Source: Salvelinus alpinus (taxonomy: Eukaryota; Chordata; Actinopteri; Salmoniformes; Salmonidae). Taken from it: a DNA stretch of 64,000 nt. The stretch's first letter is position 1. Each line of letters starts with the position of its first letter. Both the position numbers and the translations under genes were made by a program. The notes beneath the pieces were generated by a model that saw only the letters and a list, made by a program, of their open reading frames with translations, was not told where the DNA came from and made no database searches. This document shows, piece by piece, positions 12,112-24,500 of this stretch. Where the stretch lies: NCBI RefSeq assembly GCF_045679555.1, contig NC_092091.1, positions 76,032,730-76,096,729 on the forward strand. The letters run 5' to 3'.

Positions 12112-14226
12112 TTTTTATTTATTTTTATTTCACCTTTATTTAAAGCTAGTTGAGAACAAGTTCTCATTTACAACTGCGACCTGACCAAGATAAAGCAAAG
12201 CAGTGTGACAGAAACAACAACACAGAGTTACATGGAATAAACAAGCGTACAGTCAATAACACAATAGAAAAATAAAGAAAGTCTATACACAGAGGAGGTA
12301 TGGCAATAAATAGGCCATAGTAGCAAAGTAATTACAATTTAGCAGATTAACACCAGAGTGATAGATGAGCAGATGATGATGGGCAGATGAGCAGATGATG
12401 GTGTAAAAGTAGTGATACTGGTGTGCAAAAGAGCAGCAAAGTAAATAAAAACAATATGAGGATGAGGTAGGTAGATTGGGTGGGCTATTTACAGATGGAC
12501 TATGTACAGCTGCAGCGATCGGTTAGCTGCTCAGATAGCTGATGTTTAAAGTTAGTGAGGGAAATGCAAGTCTCCAGCTTCAGCGAATTTTGCAATTCGT
12601 TCCAGTCACTGGCAGCAGAGAACTGGAAGGAAAGGCGGCCAAAGGAAGTGTTGGCTTTGGGGATGACCAGTGAGAAATACCTGCTAGAGCACGTGTTACG
12701 GGTGGGTGTTGTTATCATGACCAGTGTGCTGAGATACGGCGGAGCTTTACCTAGCATAGACTTGTAGATGACCTGAAGCCAGTGGGTCTGGCGTCGGATA
12801 TGTAGCGAGGGCCAGCCGACTAGAGCATAGGTCGCAGTGGTGGGTGGTATAAGGCGCTTTGGTAACACAACGGATGGCACTGTGATAGACTGCATCCAAT
12901 TTGCTGAGTAGAGTATTGGAAGCTATTTTGTAGAGGATTGGTAGGATAGTCAATTTTACTAGGGTAAGTTTGGCGGCGTGAGTGAAGGAGACTTTGTTGC
13001 GAAATAGAAAGCTGATTCTAGATTTGATTTTGGATTGGAGATGTTTGATATGAGTCTGGAAGGAGAGTTTACAGTCTAGCCAGACACCTAGGTATTTGTA
13101 GTTGTCCACGCATTCTAGGTCAGAGCCGTCCATAGTTGTGATGCTAGTCGGGCGGGCGGGTGCGTCCAGCGAACAGTTGAAAAGCATGCATTTGGTTTTG
13201 CTAGCAATTAAGAGCAGTTGGAGGTCACGGAAGGAGTGTTGTATGGCATTGAAGCTTGTTTGGAGGTTAGTTTACACAGTGTCCAAAGAAGGGCCAGATG
13301 TATACAGAATGGTGTCGTCTGCGTAGAGGTGGATCAGGGAATCACCCGCAGCAAGAGCGACATCGTTGATATACACAGAGAAAAGAGTAGGCCCGAGAAT
13401 TGAATCCTGTGGTACCCCCATAGAGACTGCCAGAGGTCTGGACAACAGGCCCTCCGATTTTACACACTGAACTCTATCTGCGAAGTAGTTGGTGAACCAG
13501 ACGAGGCAGTCATTTGAGAAACCAAGGCTATTGAGTCTGCCAATAAGAATACGGTGATTAACAGAGTCAAAAGTCTTGGCCAGGTCGATGAAGACGGCTG
13601 CACAGTACTGTTTTTTATGGTGGTTATGATATCGTTTAGTACCTGAGGCGTGGCTGAGGTGCACCCGTGACCAACTCGGAAACCGGATAGCACAGCGAAG
13701 AAGGTACGGTGGGATTCGAAATGGTCAGTGATCTGTTTATTAACTTGGATTTCAAAGACTTTAGAAAGGCAGGGCAGTATGAAAATAGGTCTGTAACAGT
13801 TTGGGTCTAGAGTGTCACCCCCTTTGAAGAGGGGGATGACCGTGGCAGCTTTCCAATCTTTAGGGAAATCAGACGAAATGAAAGAGAGGTTGAACAGACT
13901 GGTAATAGCGGTTGCAACAATGGCGGTGGATCATTTTAGAAAGAGACGGTCCAGATTGTCTAGCCCAGCTGATTTGTACGGGTCCAGGTTTTGCAGCTCT
14001 TTCAGAACATCTGCGATCTGGTTTTGGGTGAAGGAGAAGCTGGGGAAGCTCGGGCAAGTAGCTGCGAGTGGTGCGGAGCTGTTGGCCGGGGTTGGGGTAG
14101 CCAGGAGGAAAGCATGGCCAGCCTTAGAGAAATGCTTATTGAAATGTTCGATTATCATGGATTTTTCGGTGGTGACCGTGTCGCCTAGCCTCTGGGAGGA
14201 GGTACTCTTGTTCTCCATGGACTTTA
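12112..14226 (-). mobile_element. LINE retrotransposon on the minus strand, 5'-truncated
   Basis: Reading right to left, reverse transcriptase pieces occur at 14218-13931, 13693-13272 and 13187-12500. They include AVFIDLAKTFDSVNHRIL, a GVPQDSILGPTLF block, the LYADDTILY active site and a C-terminal SLTNFKHQL. The 3' end lies at about 12112 with TTTATTTCACCTTTATTTAA in + orientation. Frame changes break ORF2. The element interrupts the unit A block; the unit C site at about 39595 is uninterrupted. Confidence 0.85.
13272..13693 (-). pseudogene. LINE reverse transcriptase core, frame-broken
   Basis: Two overlapping minus-strand frames (13460-13693 and 13272-13664) carry successive parts of one reverse transcriptase: a GFRVGHGCTSA entry, FIDLAKTFDSVNHRIL, GVPQDSILGPTLFSVYIND and LYADDTILY. 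PQD replaces the usual PQG. The switch between frames at about 13630 shows a frameshift. It belongs to the element at 12112-14226. Confidence 0.8.
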
Positions 14227-14835
14227 CAGTTATGACACGTTTATGAACCCTTTATAAAGCATGACATACACTTATATATGCTTAATAACACATTCATGTA
14301 GCGCTTATGAATGCATTATGAAGGCTTTATGAAACCTTTGATAAGACCATTGACGATGAAATCACAATCAGTGAAAACATTATTGATCTAGTTAACTAGC
14401 AGATTTACATCAATCATCAACATCGATGATCAGCTGATAGTCTATCCTCTTTTCCCGATGTCAATCATGTCTTTTGATAGGCACTGTAACCAGTGGTGTA
14501 GTGATATTTGTCATCATGTCTGAATCAGAGTTTGTACCGACAGATGACACCTTTTGAATCTCTTTATAGAATATACATAAAATGCATCCTCAGATTACAA
14601 CGTCTGACTATATCCACATTGTCTCAAGAAAATGTTCTATGTCCTACACCAAGTCAGGAACAGCTCATTTCAAAATAGACTGTAAACATCCATGTCAATC
14701 TTGAATGTTAATTCATCACATTTTACTGCATTACAATCATCTCAGTCATTATCATGGGAATATGCATTTAGATATTATTGAATTACTGTTTTGTGAGTGG
14801 ATTAACCAGGAGCTATATGTATCAATCCTTTCCAG

Positions 14836-17800
14836 ATAACAGAGGCAATGAGACTGAAGAGAGAGACCAGCTACAGACCAGTTGCAACACCCTGACTGAA
14901 GAGAGAGACCAGCTACAGAAGGAGAGAGATTATCTCATGACAAAGTTCTCTAATCTGAGTGAGTTTACCTGATAAATGATCATAACATCACATATCTACT
15001 ATGCAGTAAACTTGTGTTTGTATTCTTCAATAATAGGTGCAGAATAACAAGATGGAAATTCATGTTTTTGTCATGTAGAACAAACCTGTCCTGAAGGCTG
15101 GCAGCAGTTTAACTCCAGTTGGTACTTCCTGTCTACTGAGACTAAAACCTGGGAGGAGAGCAGAGAGGACTGTCTGGAGAGAGGAGCAGACCTGGTGATC
15201 ATAAACAGTGATATGGAACAGGTGAGGGTCTGTGTGTGAGAGAGTGGGAGAGAGAGAGAATCAAACTCTCTTTGTCTGTAATGTATCTTCCAGTATTTAA
15301 CACATGTAGTCTATAGTAGTTGACAATATCAGTATCTTTCTCACCAACAGCAGTTTCTCATTGGCCTCAATAAGGGAGCCTGGATTGGTCTGACTGACTC
15401 TGTTTCTGAGGGGACCTGGAGATGGGTGGACGGCACCCCACTGACCATAAGGTGTGATACAGACTTTTTAACAAATGACATATTGCTTCAAATCATGATC
15501 ATGAAAAGTTTGTTTTCACTCATAGATGTCATTCCACGAACACTAATATATATATCTTAGAAACTAAGTACTATTAAATATGAAAATGCAATACAACTAA
15601 AGTTAACTTTGTTGGTCAAACCTAGATGAGGTTGTGCTCATTTTTAAAGCTGAAAAAACATGTCTATAATTTAGGATGATGTTTTCTACCAGCGTCTGAT
15701 TATTTACTTTGACCCCTTTTTTATTTGTTTTATTTTATTTACACTGGCTCTCATGCTCTCTACCCACACACTCACAAGACTCTACCCACACACTCACTAG
15801 ACTCTACCCACACACTCACTAAACTCTACCCACACACTCACTCGACTCTACCCACACACTCACTAGACTCTACCCACACACTCACTAGACTCTACCCACA
15901 CACTCACTAGACTCTACCCACACACTCACTAGACTCTACCCACACACTCACTAGACTCTACCCACACACTCACTAGACTCTACCCACACACTCACTAGAC
16001 TCTACCCACACACTCACTAGACTCTACCCACACACTCACTAGACTCTACCCACACACTCACTAGACTCTACCCACACACTCACTAGACTCTACCCACACA
16101 CTCACTAGACTCTACCCACACACTCACTAGACTCTACCCACACACTCACTAGACTCTACCCACACACTCACTAGACTCTACCCACACACTCACTAGACTC
16201 TACCCACACACTCACTAGACTCTACCCACACACTCACTAGACTCTACCCACACACTCACTAGACTCTACCCACACACTCACTAGACTCTACCCACACACT
16301 CACTAGACTCTACCCACACACTCACTAGACTCTACCCACACACTCACTAGACTCTACCCACACACTCACTACACTCTACCCACACACTCACTACACTCTA
16401 CCCACACACTCACTAGACTCTACCCACACACTCACTAGACTCTACCCACACACTCACTACACTCTACCCACACACTCACTAGACTCTACCCACACACTCA
16501 CTACACTCTACCCACACACTCACTAGACTCTACCCACACGCTCACTACACTCTACCGACACGCTCACAAGACTCTACCCACACACTCACTAGACTCTACC
16601 CACACACTCACTAGCCTCTACCCACACACTCACTAGACTCTACCCACACACTCACTACACTCTACCCACACACTCACTACACTCTACCCACACACTCACT
16701 ACACTCTACCCACACACTCACTACACTCTACCCACACACTCACTAGACTCTACCCACACACTCACTAGACTCTACCCACACACTCACTACACTCTACCCA
16801 CACACTCACTACACTCTACCCACACACTCACTAGACTCTACCCACACACTCACTACACTCTACCCACACACTCACTAGACTCTACCGACACGCTCACTAC
16901 ACTCTACCCGCACGCTCACTAGACTCTACCCGCACGCTCACTAGACTCTACCCGCACGCTCACTAGACTCTACCCGCACGCTCACTCGACTCTACCCGCA
17001 CGCTCACTCGACTCTACCCGCACGCTCACTCGACTCTACCCGCACGCTCACTCGACTCTACCCGCACGCTCACTGGACTCTACCCGCACGCTCACTAGAC
17101 TCTACCCGCACGCTCACTCGACTCTACCGGCACGCTCACTCGACTCTACCGGCACGCTCACTCGACTCTACCCGCACGCTCACTCGACTCTACCCGAACG
17201 CTCACTCGACTCTACCCGCACGCTCACTCGACTCTACCCGCACGCTCACTCGACTCTACCCGCACGCTCACTCGACTCTACCCGCACGCTCACTCGACTC
17301 TACCCGCACACTCACTAGACTCTACCCACACACTCACTACACTCTACCCACACACTCACTACACTCTACCCACACACTCACTAGACTCTACCCACACACT
17401 CACTAGACTCTACCCACACACTCACTACACTCTACCGACACACTCACTACACTCTACCCGCACGCTCACTAGACTCTACCCGCACGCTCACTAGACTCTA
17501 CCCGCACGCTCACTAGACTCTACCCGCACGCTCACTAGACTCTACCCGCACGCTCACTCGACTCTACCCGCACGCTCACTCGACTCTACCCGCACGCTCA
17601 CTCGACTCTACCCGCACGCTCACTGGACACTACCCGCACGCTCACTAGTCTCTACCCGCACGCTCACTCGACTCTACCCGCACGCTCACTCGACTCTACC
17701 CGCACGCTCACTCGACTCTACCCGCACGCTCACTCGACTCTACCCGCACGCTCACTAGACTCTACCCGCACGCTCACTCGACTCTACCCGCACGCTCACT

Positions 17801-20246
17801 CGACTCTACCCGCACGCTCACTAGACTCTACCCGCACGCTCACTAGACTCTACCCGCACGCTCACTAGACTCTACCCACACACTCACTAGACTCTACCCA
17901 CACACTCAGTAGACTCTACCAACACACTCACTAGACTCTACCAACACACTCACTAGACTCTACCCACACACTCACTAGACTCTACCCACACACTCACTAG
18001 ACTCTACCCACACACTCACTAGACTCTACCCACACACTCACTAGACTCTACCCACACACTCACTAGACTCTACCCACACACTCACTAGACTCTACCCACA
18101 CACTCACTACACTCTACCCACACGCTCACTACACTCTACCCACACGCTCACTACACTCTACCCACACGCTCACTAGACTCTACCCACACGCTCACTAGAC
18201 TCTACCCACACGCTCACTAGACTCTACCCACACGCTCACTAGACTCTACCCACACGCTCACTAGACTCTACCCACACACTCACATATACTACACTGATAC
18301 TCCAACACACACACACAAAACACTTACACGCATATTGATGCCAACACACACAAGTGTGTGTGTGTGGTCTTGTACAGCTAACCTTGTGGGGACACACAAT
18401 TCAGTCCCATTCTAAATCCTGTTTTCCCTAACCCCTGCTCTTACCCTAAACCAAACCCTAACCCCAGCTCCTAACTCTTCATTTAATTCTAACCCTAACT
18501 CTAATTCTAACCTTAACCCTAAACCCCTTACTAATAGCATTTGACCTCGTGGGGACTAACAAAATGTCCCCAGTTGGTAAACACTCTTCACATGTACTGC
18601 TGCTATTCTGTTAATTATCTATCCCGATTGCCTACTCACTTTTACCCCTACCTACATCAGAAAGTATTCACACCCCTTGACTTTTTCCACATTTTGTTGT
18701 GTTACAGCCTGAATTTATAATGTATTAAATGCCGTCATTGAATATCCCTTTGAGCATGGTGAAGATAACAATTACACTTTGGATGGTGTACCATTACACC
18801 GAGTCACTACAAAGATACAAGCATCTTTCCTAACTCAGTTACTGGAGAGGAAGGAAACCGCTCAGGGATTTTAACACGAGGCCAATGGTGACTTTAAAAC
18901 ATTTACAGAGTTGAATGGCTGTGAAAGGAGAAAACTGAGGAATTCTATTTGCAACAAGGCACTAGAGCAAAAAAATGCTCAAATGGTTTGAACGCAACAG
19001 ACAGAAGTTGGGACATCAGGGTTAACGACTTCAGATGAGTCCCATGACAGTTGTGAGGGTCGTAGAGTAAAATAGAGAAAACCATCGTGTTCGTGAGAGT
19101 CTCGCCTTTCCAGAGATTGGTTTGTACAGATGTTTTTTATTGAGACAGCTGCATTTCAGGATGTCTCATGGTCTGGCAAACACCACTGCAGCTCGGCCAC
19201 CTTCCCATGCTAAAAAAGCGGATATCTCAGCTTAAATTGACTGATTGTGTTGGAGATGTTTTTATTACATTACTTAGATTGACGCACAGGTGTGTCAATG
19301 GACTCTTAAGGATGTAAGGATGGAATGGAGCTAAGCACAGGCAAAATCCTAGAGGAAAACCTGTTTTCCACCAGACATTGGCAAATGGAATCACCTTTCA
19401 GCAAGACAATAACCTAAAACACAATGCCAAACCGACACTGGAGTTCCTAACCAGGAAGGCAGTGAATGTTCCGAGTTTTGAAAGTTTTGATTTAAATCTG
19501 CTTGAAAATGTATGGCAAGACCTAAAAATGGTTGTCTAGCAAAGATCAGCAATGAAATTTGACAGAGCTTGAATAATTTTTTCTAAGAATAATGGACAAA
19601 TGTTGCACAATCCAGGTGTGGAAAGCTCTTTATAAAATGACCCAAAAGACAAAGGGCAATGGTTGAATACTTACGCAGATGTTCGAAGAAATGTTAGTAT
19701 TTTATGTAATTTATTGTAAAAAAAATACTATTTAAGTCAATATTAATCCCACTTTGTAACATAACTACATTTGAAAAAGTCAAGCTGTGTGAATATTTTC
19801 CATATTAACTCAATTACCTCAACTACATACCTCGTACCCCTGCACATTGACTCGGCATTGGTACTCGTATATAGACTCCTTACTTTTTATTTTTGTGTTA
19901 CAATTTTTTCATATTTTTTTTACACATTTTCTATTAATTTCTTAATTACTTAATTACTTTAACTCTGCATTGTTGGGAAAGGACCCGTAACTAAGCATTT
20001 CATGGTAAAGTCTGCACCTGTTGTATTCGGCGCATGTGACAAATCAAAATGTTCATTAATTATTTTCTGTCTTGTTTACCCTGTAGTTACTGGCACTCAC
20101 AGCAGCCTGATAATGGTCGTGATGACCCAAAAAACGGGGAGGAGGACTGTGTTGAGCTGAACACAGAAACATGGCCTCCTGCAAAGGCATGGAATGACCA
20201 GTCATGTTTAGACAATCGTCACTGGATCTGTGAGAAAGTGGTTTAA
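14836..20246 (+). CDS. C-type lectin-like receptor, unit A (3' part; four exons seen)
   Basis: Exons: neck 14836-14958, lectin 15079-15221, 15351-15451 and 20087-20246 (stop TAA). All junctions are GT/AG and phases are 1, 0 and 2. The neck has two EERDQLQ heptad-like repeats, suggesting a coiled-coil stalk. The lectin domain has [13 protein letters not shown] (the family WIGL core), a QPD sugar-site triplet, WNDQSC and WICEK. In this family QPD is usually linked with galactose-type and EPN with mannose-type binding, so galactose-type specificity is inferred. Cytoplasmic and membrane exons are not found between 1 and 14835; they may lie upstream of the window or be lost. The last intron is about 4.6 kb because of a minisatellite and a Tc1 element. 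The donor after the second lectin exon (AAG|GTGTGA) is weaker than in the paralogues. Confidence 0.85.
15738..18287. repeat. 22-bp minisatellite, about 115 copies, in unit A intron
   Basis: Units of TCACTAGACTCTACCCACAC fill about 2.5 kb of the intron before the third lectin exon. Two internal stretches (about 16890-17320 and 17455-17870) use CpG-bearing variants such as CCCGCACGCTCACTCGAC. A rare CACTGGAC variant recurs 550 bp apart (17071 and 17621), exactly 25 units, which shows a higher-order duplication. Unit C has the same unit at 44075-45335. Confidence 0.95.
18290..18600. repeat. CA-rich and degenerate CCCTAA sequence
   Basis: Short CA/GT runs, then CTTGTGGGGACACACAATTC and loosely repeated CCCTAA/TCTAAC units. 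The counterpart is at 45345-45560 in unit C, so it predates the A/C duplication. It is too irregular to call an interstitial telomere. Confidence 0.5.
18656..19801. mobile_element. Tc1/mariner-like element, degenerate
   Basis: Terminal inverted repeats of about 28 bp: GAAAGTATTCACACCCCTTG near 18660 and its near complement GTGTGAATATTTTC ending at 19800. The interior has recognisable Tc1 transposase landmarks without any long frame. It sits inside the LINE/SINE-tail sequence that unit C carries uninterrupted at about 45640. Confidence 0.8.
19803..20052 (+). mobile_element. Salmonid LINE/SINE 3' tail just before lectin exon 3 of unit A
   Basis: Contains CTCTGCATTGTTGGGAAAGG and ATTTCATGGTAAAGTCTGCA, ending GCGCATGTGACAAATC, the tail type shared by the RSg-1 LINE and HpaI-type SINEs. 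Its upstream part is at about 18617-18655, separated by the nested Tc1. It ends about 35 bp before the exon at 20087. Unit C has the same tail at 45620-45808. Confidence 0.7.
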
Positions 20247-20508
20247 CAACACCATGACAACAGAGGGGGCTGGTGGGAGTACGAGCACACATACAGCACC
20301 CTACAGTGCACACAACTTCATTCTCTCTCTAAGACACACCAACACACTGTAGGTACTGTACTGGGGGCAAAACAACCTGATAATGGTGGTGGACCAAGAT
20401 GTAACTAGGACTGTGCTGATGTTAATATTGGGTATTCTGAGCCTGTATATAAATATTCTGACATTTCATTTACCTCTGAAGATTGGATTTGTGAAGAGTT
20501 ATACAGTA

Positions 20509-20662
20509 CATTTACATTTAGGTCATTTAGCAGACGCTCTTATCCAGAGCGACTTACAAATTGGAAAGTTCATACATATTCATCCTGGTCCCCCCGTGGG
20601 GAATGAACCCACAACCCTGGCGTTGCAAGCGACATGCTCTACCAACTGAGCCACATGGGACA
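20509..20662 (-). mobile_element. tRNA-derived SINE
   Basis: On the minus strand a tRNA-like head starts near 20662, with an A box TGGCTCAGTTGG (complement of 20642-20653) and a B box GGGTTCATTCC (complement of 20600-20610). The tail contains the widespread fish segment TCATTTAGCAGACGCTCTTA (+ orientation at about 20522). The head lacks a full cloverleaf and intact acceptor stem, so it is not a tRNA gene. The rest of 20250-20990 has no recognised gene. Confidence 0.75.
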
Positions 20663-20997
20663 GTATCTCATTATATAGTAGTGCTACAGTGCTAACGCAT
20701 CTCTCTCTAGTTAAATAGTGTGTTGACATACTGTTATCTGTAAAATGATTGTATTCATTGTTTTAAATAGACACATGTTATGTGATTTGCCATTGGCTTG
20801 TGCTTTTTTCATCATCAATTATTAGTATAAATCTCTTTAGTAAAAGATGAGGCTCAGAAAAGAAAGGCTCAGTAAGAAAGGAACCTAGCAATTTACCAGC
20901 TTCCTGATTGAATGTGATTGGATTGTTAAAACAATGTGACTTGCATTTGGACACAGACAGAAGGCAGAACAGTACTGAGAAGATACACGCTGCACGC

Positions 20998-21037
20998 AGG
21001 CAGACACACACACAGACACAGACAGACACACACACGG

Positions 21038-21069
<32 letters not shown>

Positions 21070-21111
21070 ACACAGAGACACACACAGACACACACACACA
21101 CACACACACAG

Positions 21112-21143
<32 letters not shown>

Positions 21144-21146
21144 ACG
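20998..21146. repeat. Compound CA/CAGA microsatellite
   Basis: Runs of CACACA interrupted by GACA units over about 150 bp. Open frames on both strands (20778-21380) are low-complexity artefacts. Confidence 0.95.
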
Positions 21147-21419
21147 TGTGAAATTCCCCTTTTCTGATAAAGATGCAGACAGATGTCCCACACACACCTC
21201 TAAATAACTCTTCACACTGATGTCACACACAGACAGCTTAGATACAATTAAAGAGCCCCTATATGTCCATCGCTGGCATAGAGAAAGTAAGATACGTAAT
21301 GTGAACTCCATTTGAAGGCTGGAGAAGCCACAAACAGAACAGTCAAAGTGATAGGATGAAAGACTGCGCTCCTCAGACACTTGTTGTCAAGCACCTATCA
21401 TGTTATTTCACTGTGTTTA

Positions 21420-21600
21420 GAATATCCTGTCATGTTCAACTTCCTGAGTGAAGGTGATTGGATACTTGTATATATATTGTATATATCAATGTTAGTGGAC
21501 AACAGACAAAGATCAGAGAGGAACCTGGTGGAGATGCACATCTGAGCAACTACTAAACTACTAGTCAGTGAAGTTAGAATCATACAGTAGATATTATCAT
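21420..21600 (+). promoter_or_regulatory. Candidate promoter/5' leader of unit B, inferred by paralogy
   Basis: AGTGAAGGTGATTGGATACTTG (around 21448) is shared with the unit C flank at about 34640, in the same order relative to GAGCAACTACTAAACTACTA and AGAATCATACAGTAGATATT. ATTGG is an inverted CCAAT box, and an AT-rich TATATATATTG run follows. Array expansion and a LINE put it about 9 kb from the B start codon, against about 0.3 kb in C. Transcription start not determined. Confidence 0.4.
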
Positions 21601-23440
21601 TATAGTCAGTTAGAAAGGTAATCATACAGTAGATATTACCATTAGGAGTCAGTTAGAAAGGTAATCATACAGTAGATATTACCATTAGGAGTCAGTTAGA
21701 AAGGTAATCATACAGTAGATATTATCATTATAGTCAGTTAGAAAGGTAATCATACAGTAGATATTACCATTAGGAGTCAGTTAGAAAGGTAATCGTACAG
21801 TAGATATTATCATTAGGAGTCAGTTAGAAAGGTAATCATACAGTAGATATTACCATTAGGAGTCAGTTAGAAAGGTAATCATACAGTAGATATTACCATT
21901 AGGAGTCAGTTAGAAAGGTAATCATACAGTAGATATTACCATTAGGAGTCAGTTAGAAAGGTAATGATACAGTAGATATTACCATTAGGAGTCAGTTAGA
22001 AAGGTAATCATACAGTAGATATTACCATTAGGAGTCAGTTAGAAAGGTAATCATACAGTAGATATTACCATTAGGAGTCAGTTAGAAAGGTAATCATACA
22101 GTAGATATTACCATTAGGAGTCAGTTAGAAAGGTAATCATACAGTAGATATTACCATTAGGAGTCAGTTAGAAAGGTAATCATACAGTAGATATTACCAT
22201 TAGGAGTCAGTTAGAAAGGTAATCATACAGTAGATATTACCACTAGGAGTCAGTTAGAAAGGTAATCATACAGTAGATATTACCATTAGGAGTCAGTTAG
22301 AAAGGTAATCATAAAGTAGATATTACCGTTAGTAGTCAGTTAGAAAGGTAATCATACAGTAGATATTATCATTATAGTCAGTTAGAAAGGTAATCATACA
22401 GTAGATATTACCATTAGGAGTCAGTTAGAAAGGTAATCGTACAGTAGATATTATCATTAGGAGTCAGTTAGAAAGGTAATCATACAGTAGATATTACCAT
22501 TAGGAGTCAGTTAGAAAGGTAATCATACAGTAGATATTACCATTAGGAGACAGTTAGAAAGGTAATCATACAGTAGATATTAACATTAGGAGTCAGTTAG
22601 AAAGGTAATCATACAGTAGATATTACCATTAGGAGTCAGTTAGAAAGGTAATCATACAGTAGATATTACCATTAGGAGTCAGTTAGAAAGGTAATCATAC
22701 AGTAGATATTACCATTAGGAGTCAGTTAGAAAGGTAATCATACAGTAGATATTACCATTAGGAGTCAGTTAGAAAGGTAATCATACAGTAGATATTACCA
22801 TTAGGAGTCAGTTAGAAAGGTAATCATACAGTAGATATTACCATTAGGAGTCAGTTAGAAAGGTAATCATACAGTAGATATTACCATTAGGAGTCAGTTA
22901 GAAAGGTAATCATACAGTAGATATTACCATTAGGAGTCAGTTAGAAAGGTAATCATACTGTAGATATTACCATTAGGCGTCAGTTAGAAAGGTAATCATA
23001 CTGTAGATATTACCATTAGGCGTCAGTTAGAAAGGTAATCATACAGTAGATATTACCATTAGGAGTCAGTTAGAAAGGTAGTCATACAGTAGATATTACC
23101 ATTAGGAGTCAGTTAGAAAGGTAATCATACAGTAGATATTACCATTAGGAGTCAGTTAGAAAGGTAATCATACAGTAGATATTACCATTAGGAGTCAGTT
23201 AGAAAGGTAATCATACAGTAGATATTACCATTAGGAGTCAGTTAGAAAGGTAATCATACAGTAGATATTACCATTAGGAGTCAGTTAGAAAGGTAATCAT
23301 ACAGTAGATATTACCATTAGGAGTCAGTTAGAAAGGTAATCATACAGTAGATATTACCATTAGGAGTCAGTTAGAAAGGTAATCATACAGTAGATATTAC
23401 CATTAGGAGTCAGTTAGAAAGGTAATCATACAGTAGATAT
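21590..23440. repeat. 43-bp minisatellite, left part (about 43 copies)
   Basis: The unit reads AGGTAATCATACAGTAGATA, then TTACCATTAGGAGTCAGTTAGAA in two pieces. Copies are nearly identical, with a few variants (for example TTATCATTATAGTCAG). Unit C holds a single unit at about 34757-34803 at the same point of its 5' flank, so this is a B-specific amplification. The array is cut by a LINE and continues at 29354. Confidence 0.95.
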
Positions 23441-23689
23441 CAATCAATCAATCAATTTTATTTTATATAGCCCTTCGTACATCAGCTAATATCTCGAAGT
23501 GCTGTACAGACACCCAGCCTAAAACCCCAAACAGCTAGTAATGCAGGTGTAGAAGCACGGTGGCTAGGAAAAACTCCCTAGAAAGGCCAAAACCTAGGAA
23601 GAAACCTAGAGAGGAACCAGGCTATGAGGGGTGGCCAGTCCTCTTCTGGCTGTGCCGGGTGGAGATTATAACAGAACTATGCCAAGATG

Positions 23690-24500
23690 TTCAAAAATGT
23701 TCATAAGTGACAAGCATGGTCAAATAATAATCATGAATAATTTTCAGTTGGCTTTTCATAGCCGATCATCAAGAGTTGAAAAACAACAGGTCTGGGACAG
23801 GTAGCGGTTCCATAACCGCAGGCAGAACAGCTGAAACTGGAATAGCAGCAAGGCCAGGCGGACTGGGGACAGCAAGGAGTCACCACGGGCGGCAGTCCCG
23901 ACGCATGGTCCTAGGGCCCAGGTCCTCCGAGAGAAAGAAAGAGAGAAGGAGAAAATTAGAGAGAGCCAAGATTTTCAAAATTTCCATAAATGACAAGCAT
24001 GGTCAAATAATAATCAGGAATAAATCTCAGTTGGCTTTTCATAGCCGATCATTAAGAGTTGAAAACAGCAGGTCTGGGACAGGTAGGGGTTCCATAACCG
24101 CAGGCAGAACAGTTGAAACTGGAATAGCAGCAAGGCCAGGCGGACTGGGGACAGCAAGGAGTCACCACGGCCGGTAGTCCCGACGTATGGTCCTAGGGCT
24201 CAGGTCCTCCGAGAGAAAGAAAGAGAGAAGGAGAAAATTAGAGAGAGCCAAGATTTTCAAAATGTTCATAAATGACAAGCATGGTCAAATAATAATCAGG
24301 AATAAATCTCAGTTGGCTTTTCATAGCCGATCATTAAGAGTTGAAAACAGCAGGTCTGGGACAGGTAGGGGTTCCGTAACCACAGGCAGAACAGTTGAAA
24401 CTGGAATAGCAGCAAGGCCAGGCGGACTGGGGACAGCAAGGTGTCATCATGCCCGGTAGTCCTGACGTATGGTCCTAGGGCTCAGGTTCTCAGAGAGAAA
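23690..24500 (-). repeat. Three tandem ~288-bp units in the LINE 3' UTR
   Basis: GGTCTGGGACAGGTAG, GCCAGGCGGACTGGGGACAG and GTCAAATAATAATCAGGAAT recur three times. The + strand open frames of 133 and 90 residues (23776-24459) come from these repeats and read antisense to the LINE, so they are not called as genes. Confidence 0.85.

Larger units (their letters stand above)
11872..20290 (+). repeat. Segmental duplication block A (paralogous to 39343-46050)
   Basis: The order of landmarks matches unit C: TTATGGCTAAG, CATTTGGGCGGAAGTGTCTG, TTCAGCACAGCATGTCACCC, TATGAACCCTTTATAAAGCA, the neck exon, lectin exons 1-2, the 22-bp minisatellite, degenerate CCCTAA stretches, a LINE/SINE tail, lectin exon 3 and CCATGACAACAGAGG. 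Block A also holds two insertions absent from C: a LINE at 12112-14226 and a Tc1 element at 18656-19801. C in turn holds insertions absent from A. Confidence 0.9.

Noticed and set aside
15738-18287. Possible CRISPR-like array
   Set aside because: Contiguous tandem units with no spacers, in a eukaryotic intron; the same applies to the 41-, 43- and 45-bp arrays.
20587-20662. Possible tRNA gene on the minus strand
   Set aside because: A and B boxes are present, but the stems do not pair well and it is joined to a SINE tail, so it is a SINE head.
20778-21380. 200-residue minus-strand frame and its shadows
   Set aside because: Mostly translation of CA-rich microsatellite; the unique ends have no recognisable domain.
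23776-24459. Arg/Ser-rich proteins on the + strand
   Set aside because: Antisense to the LINE 3' UTR and repeated with its ~288-bp unit.
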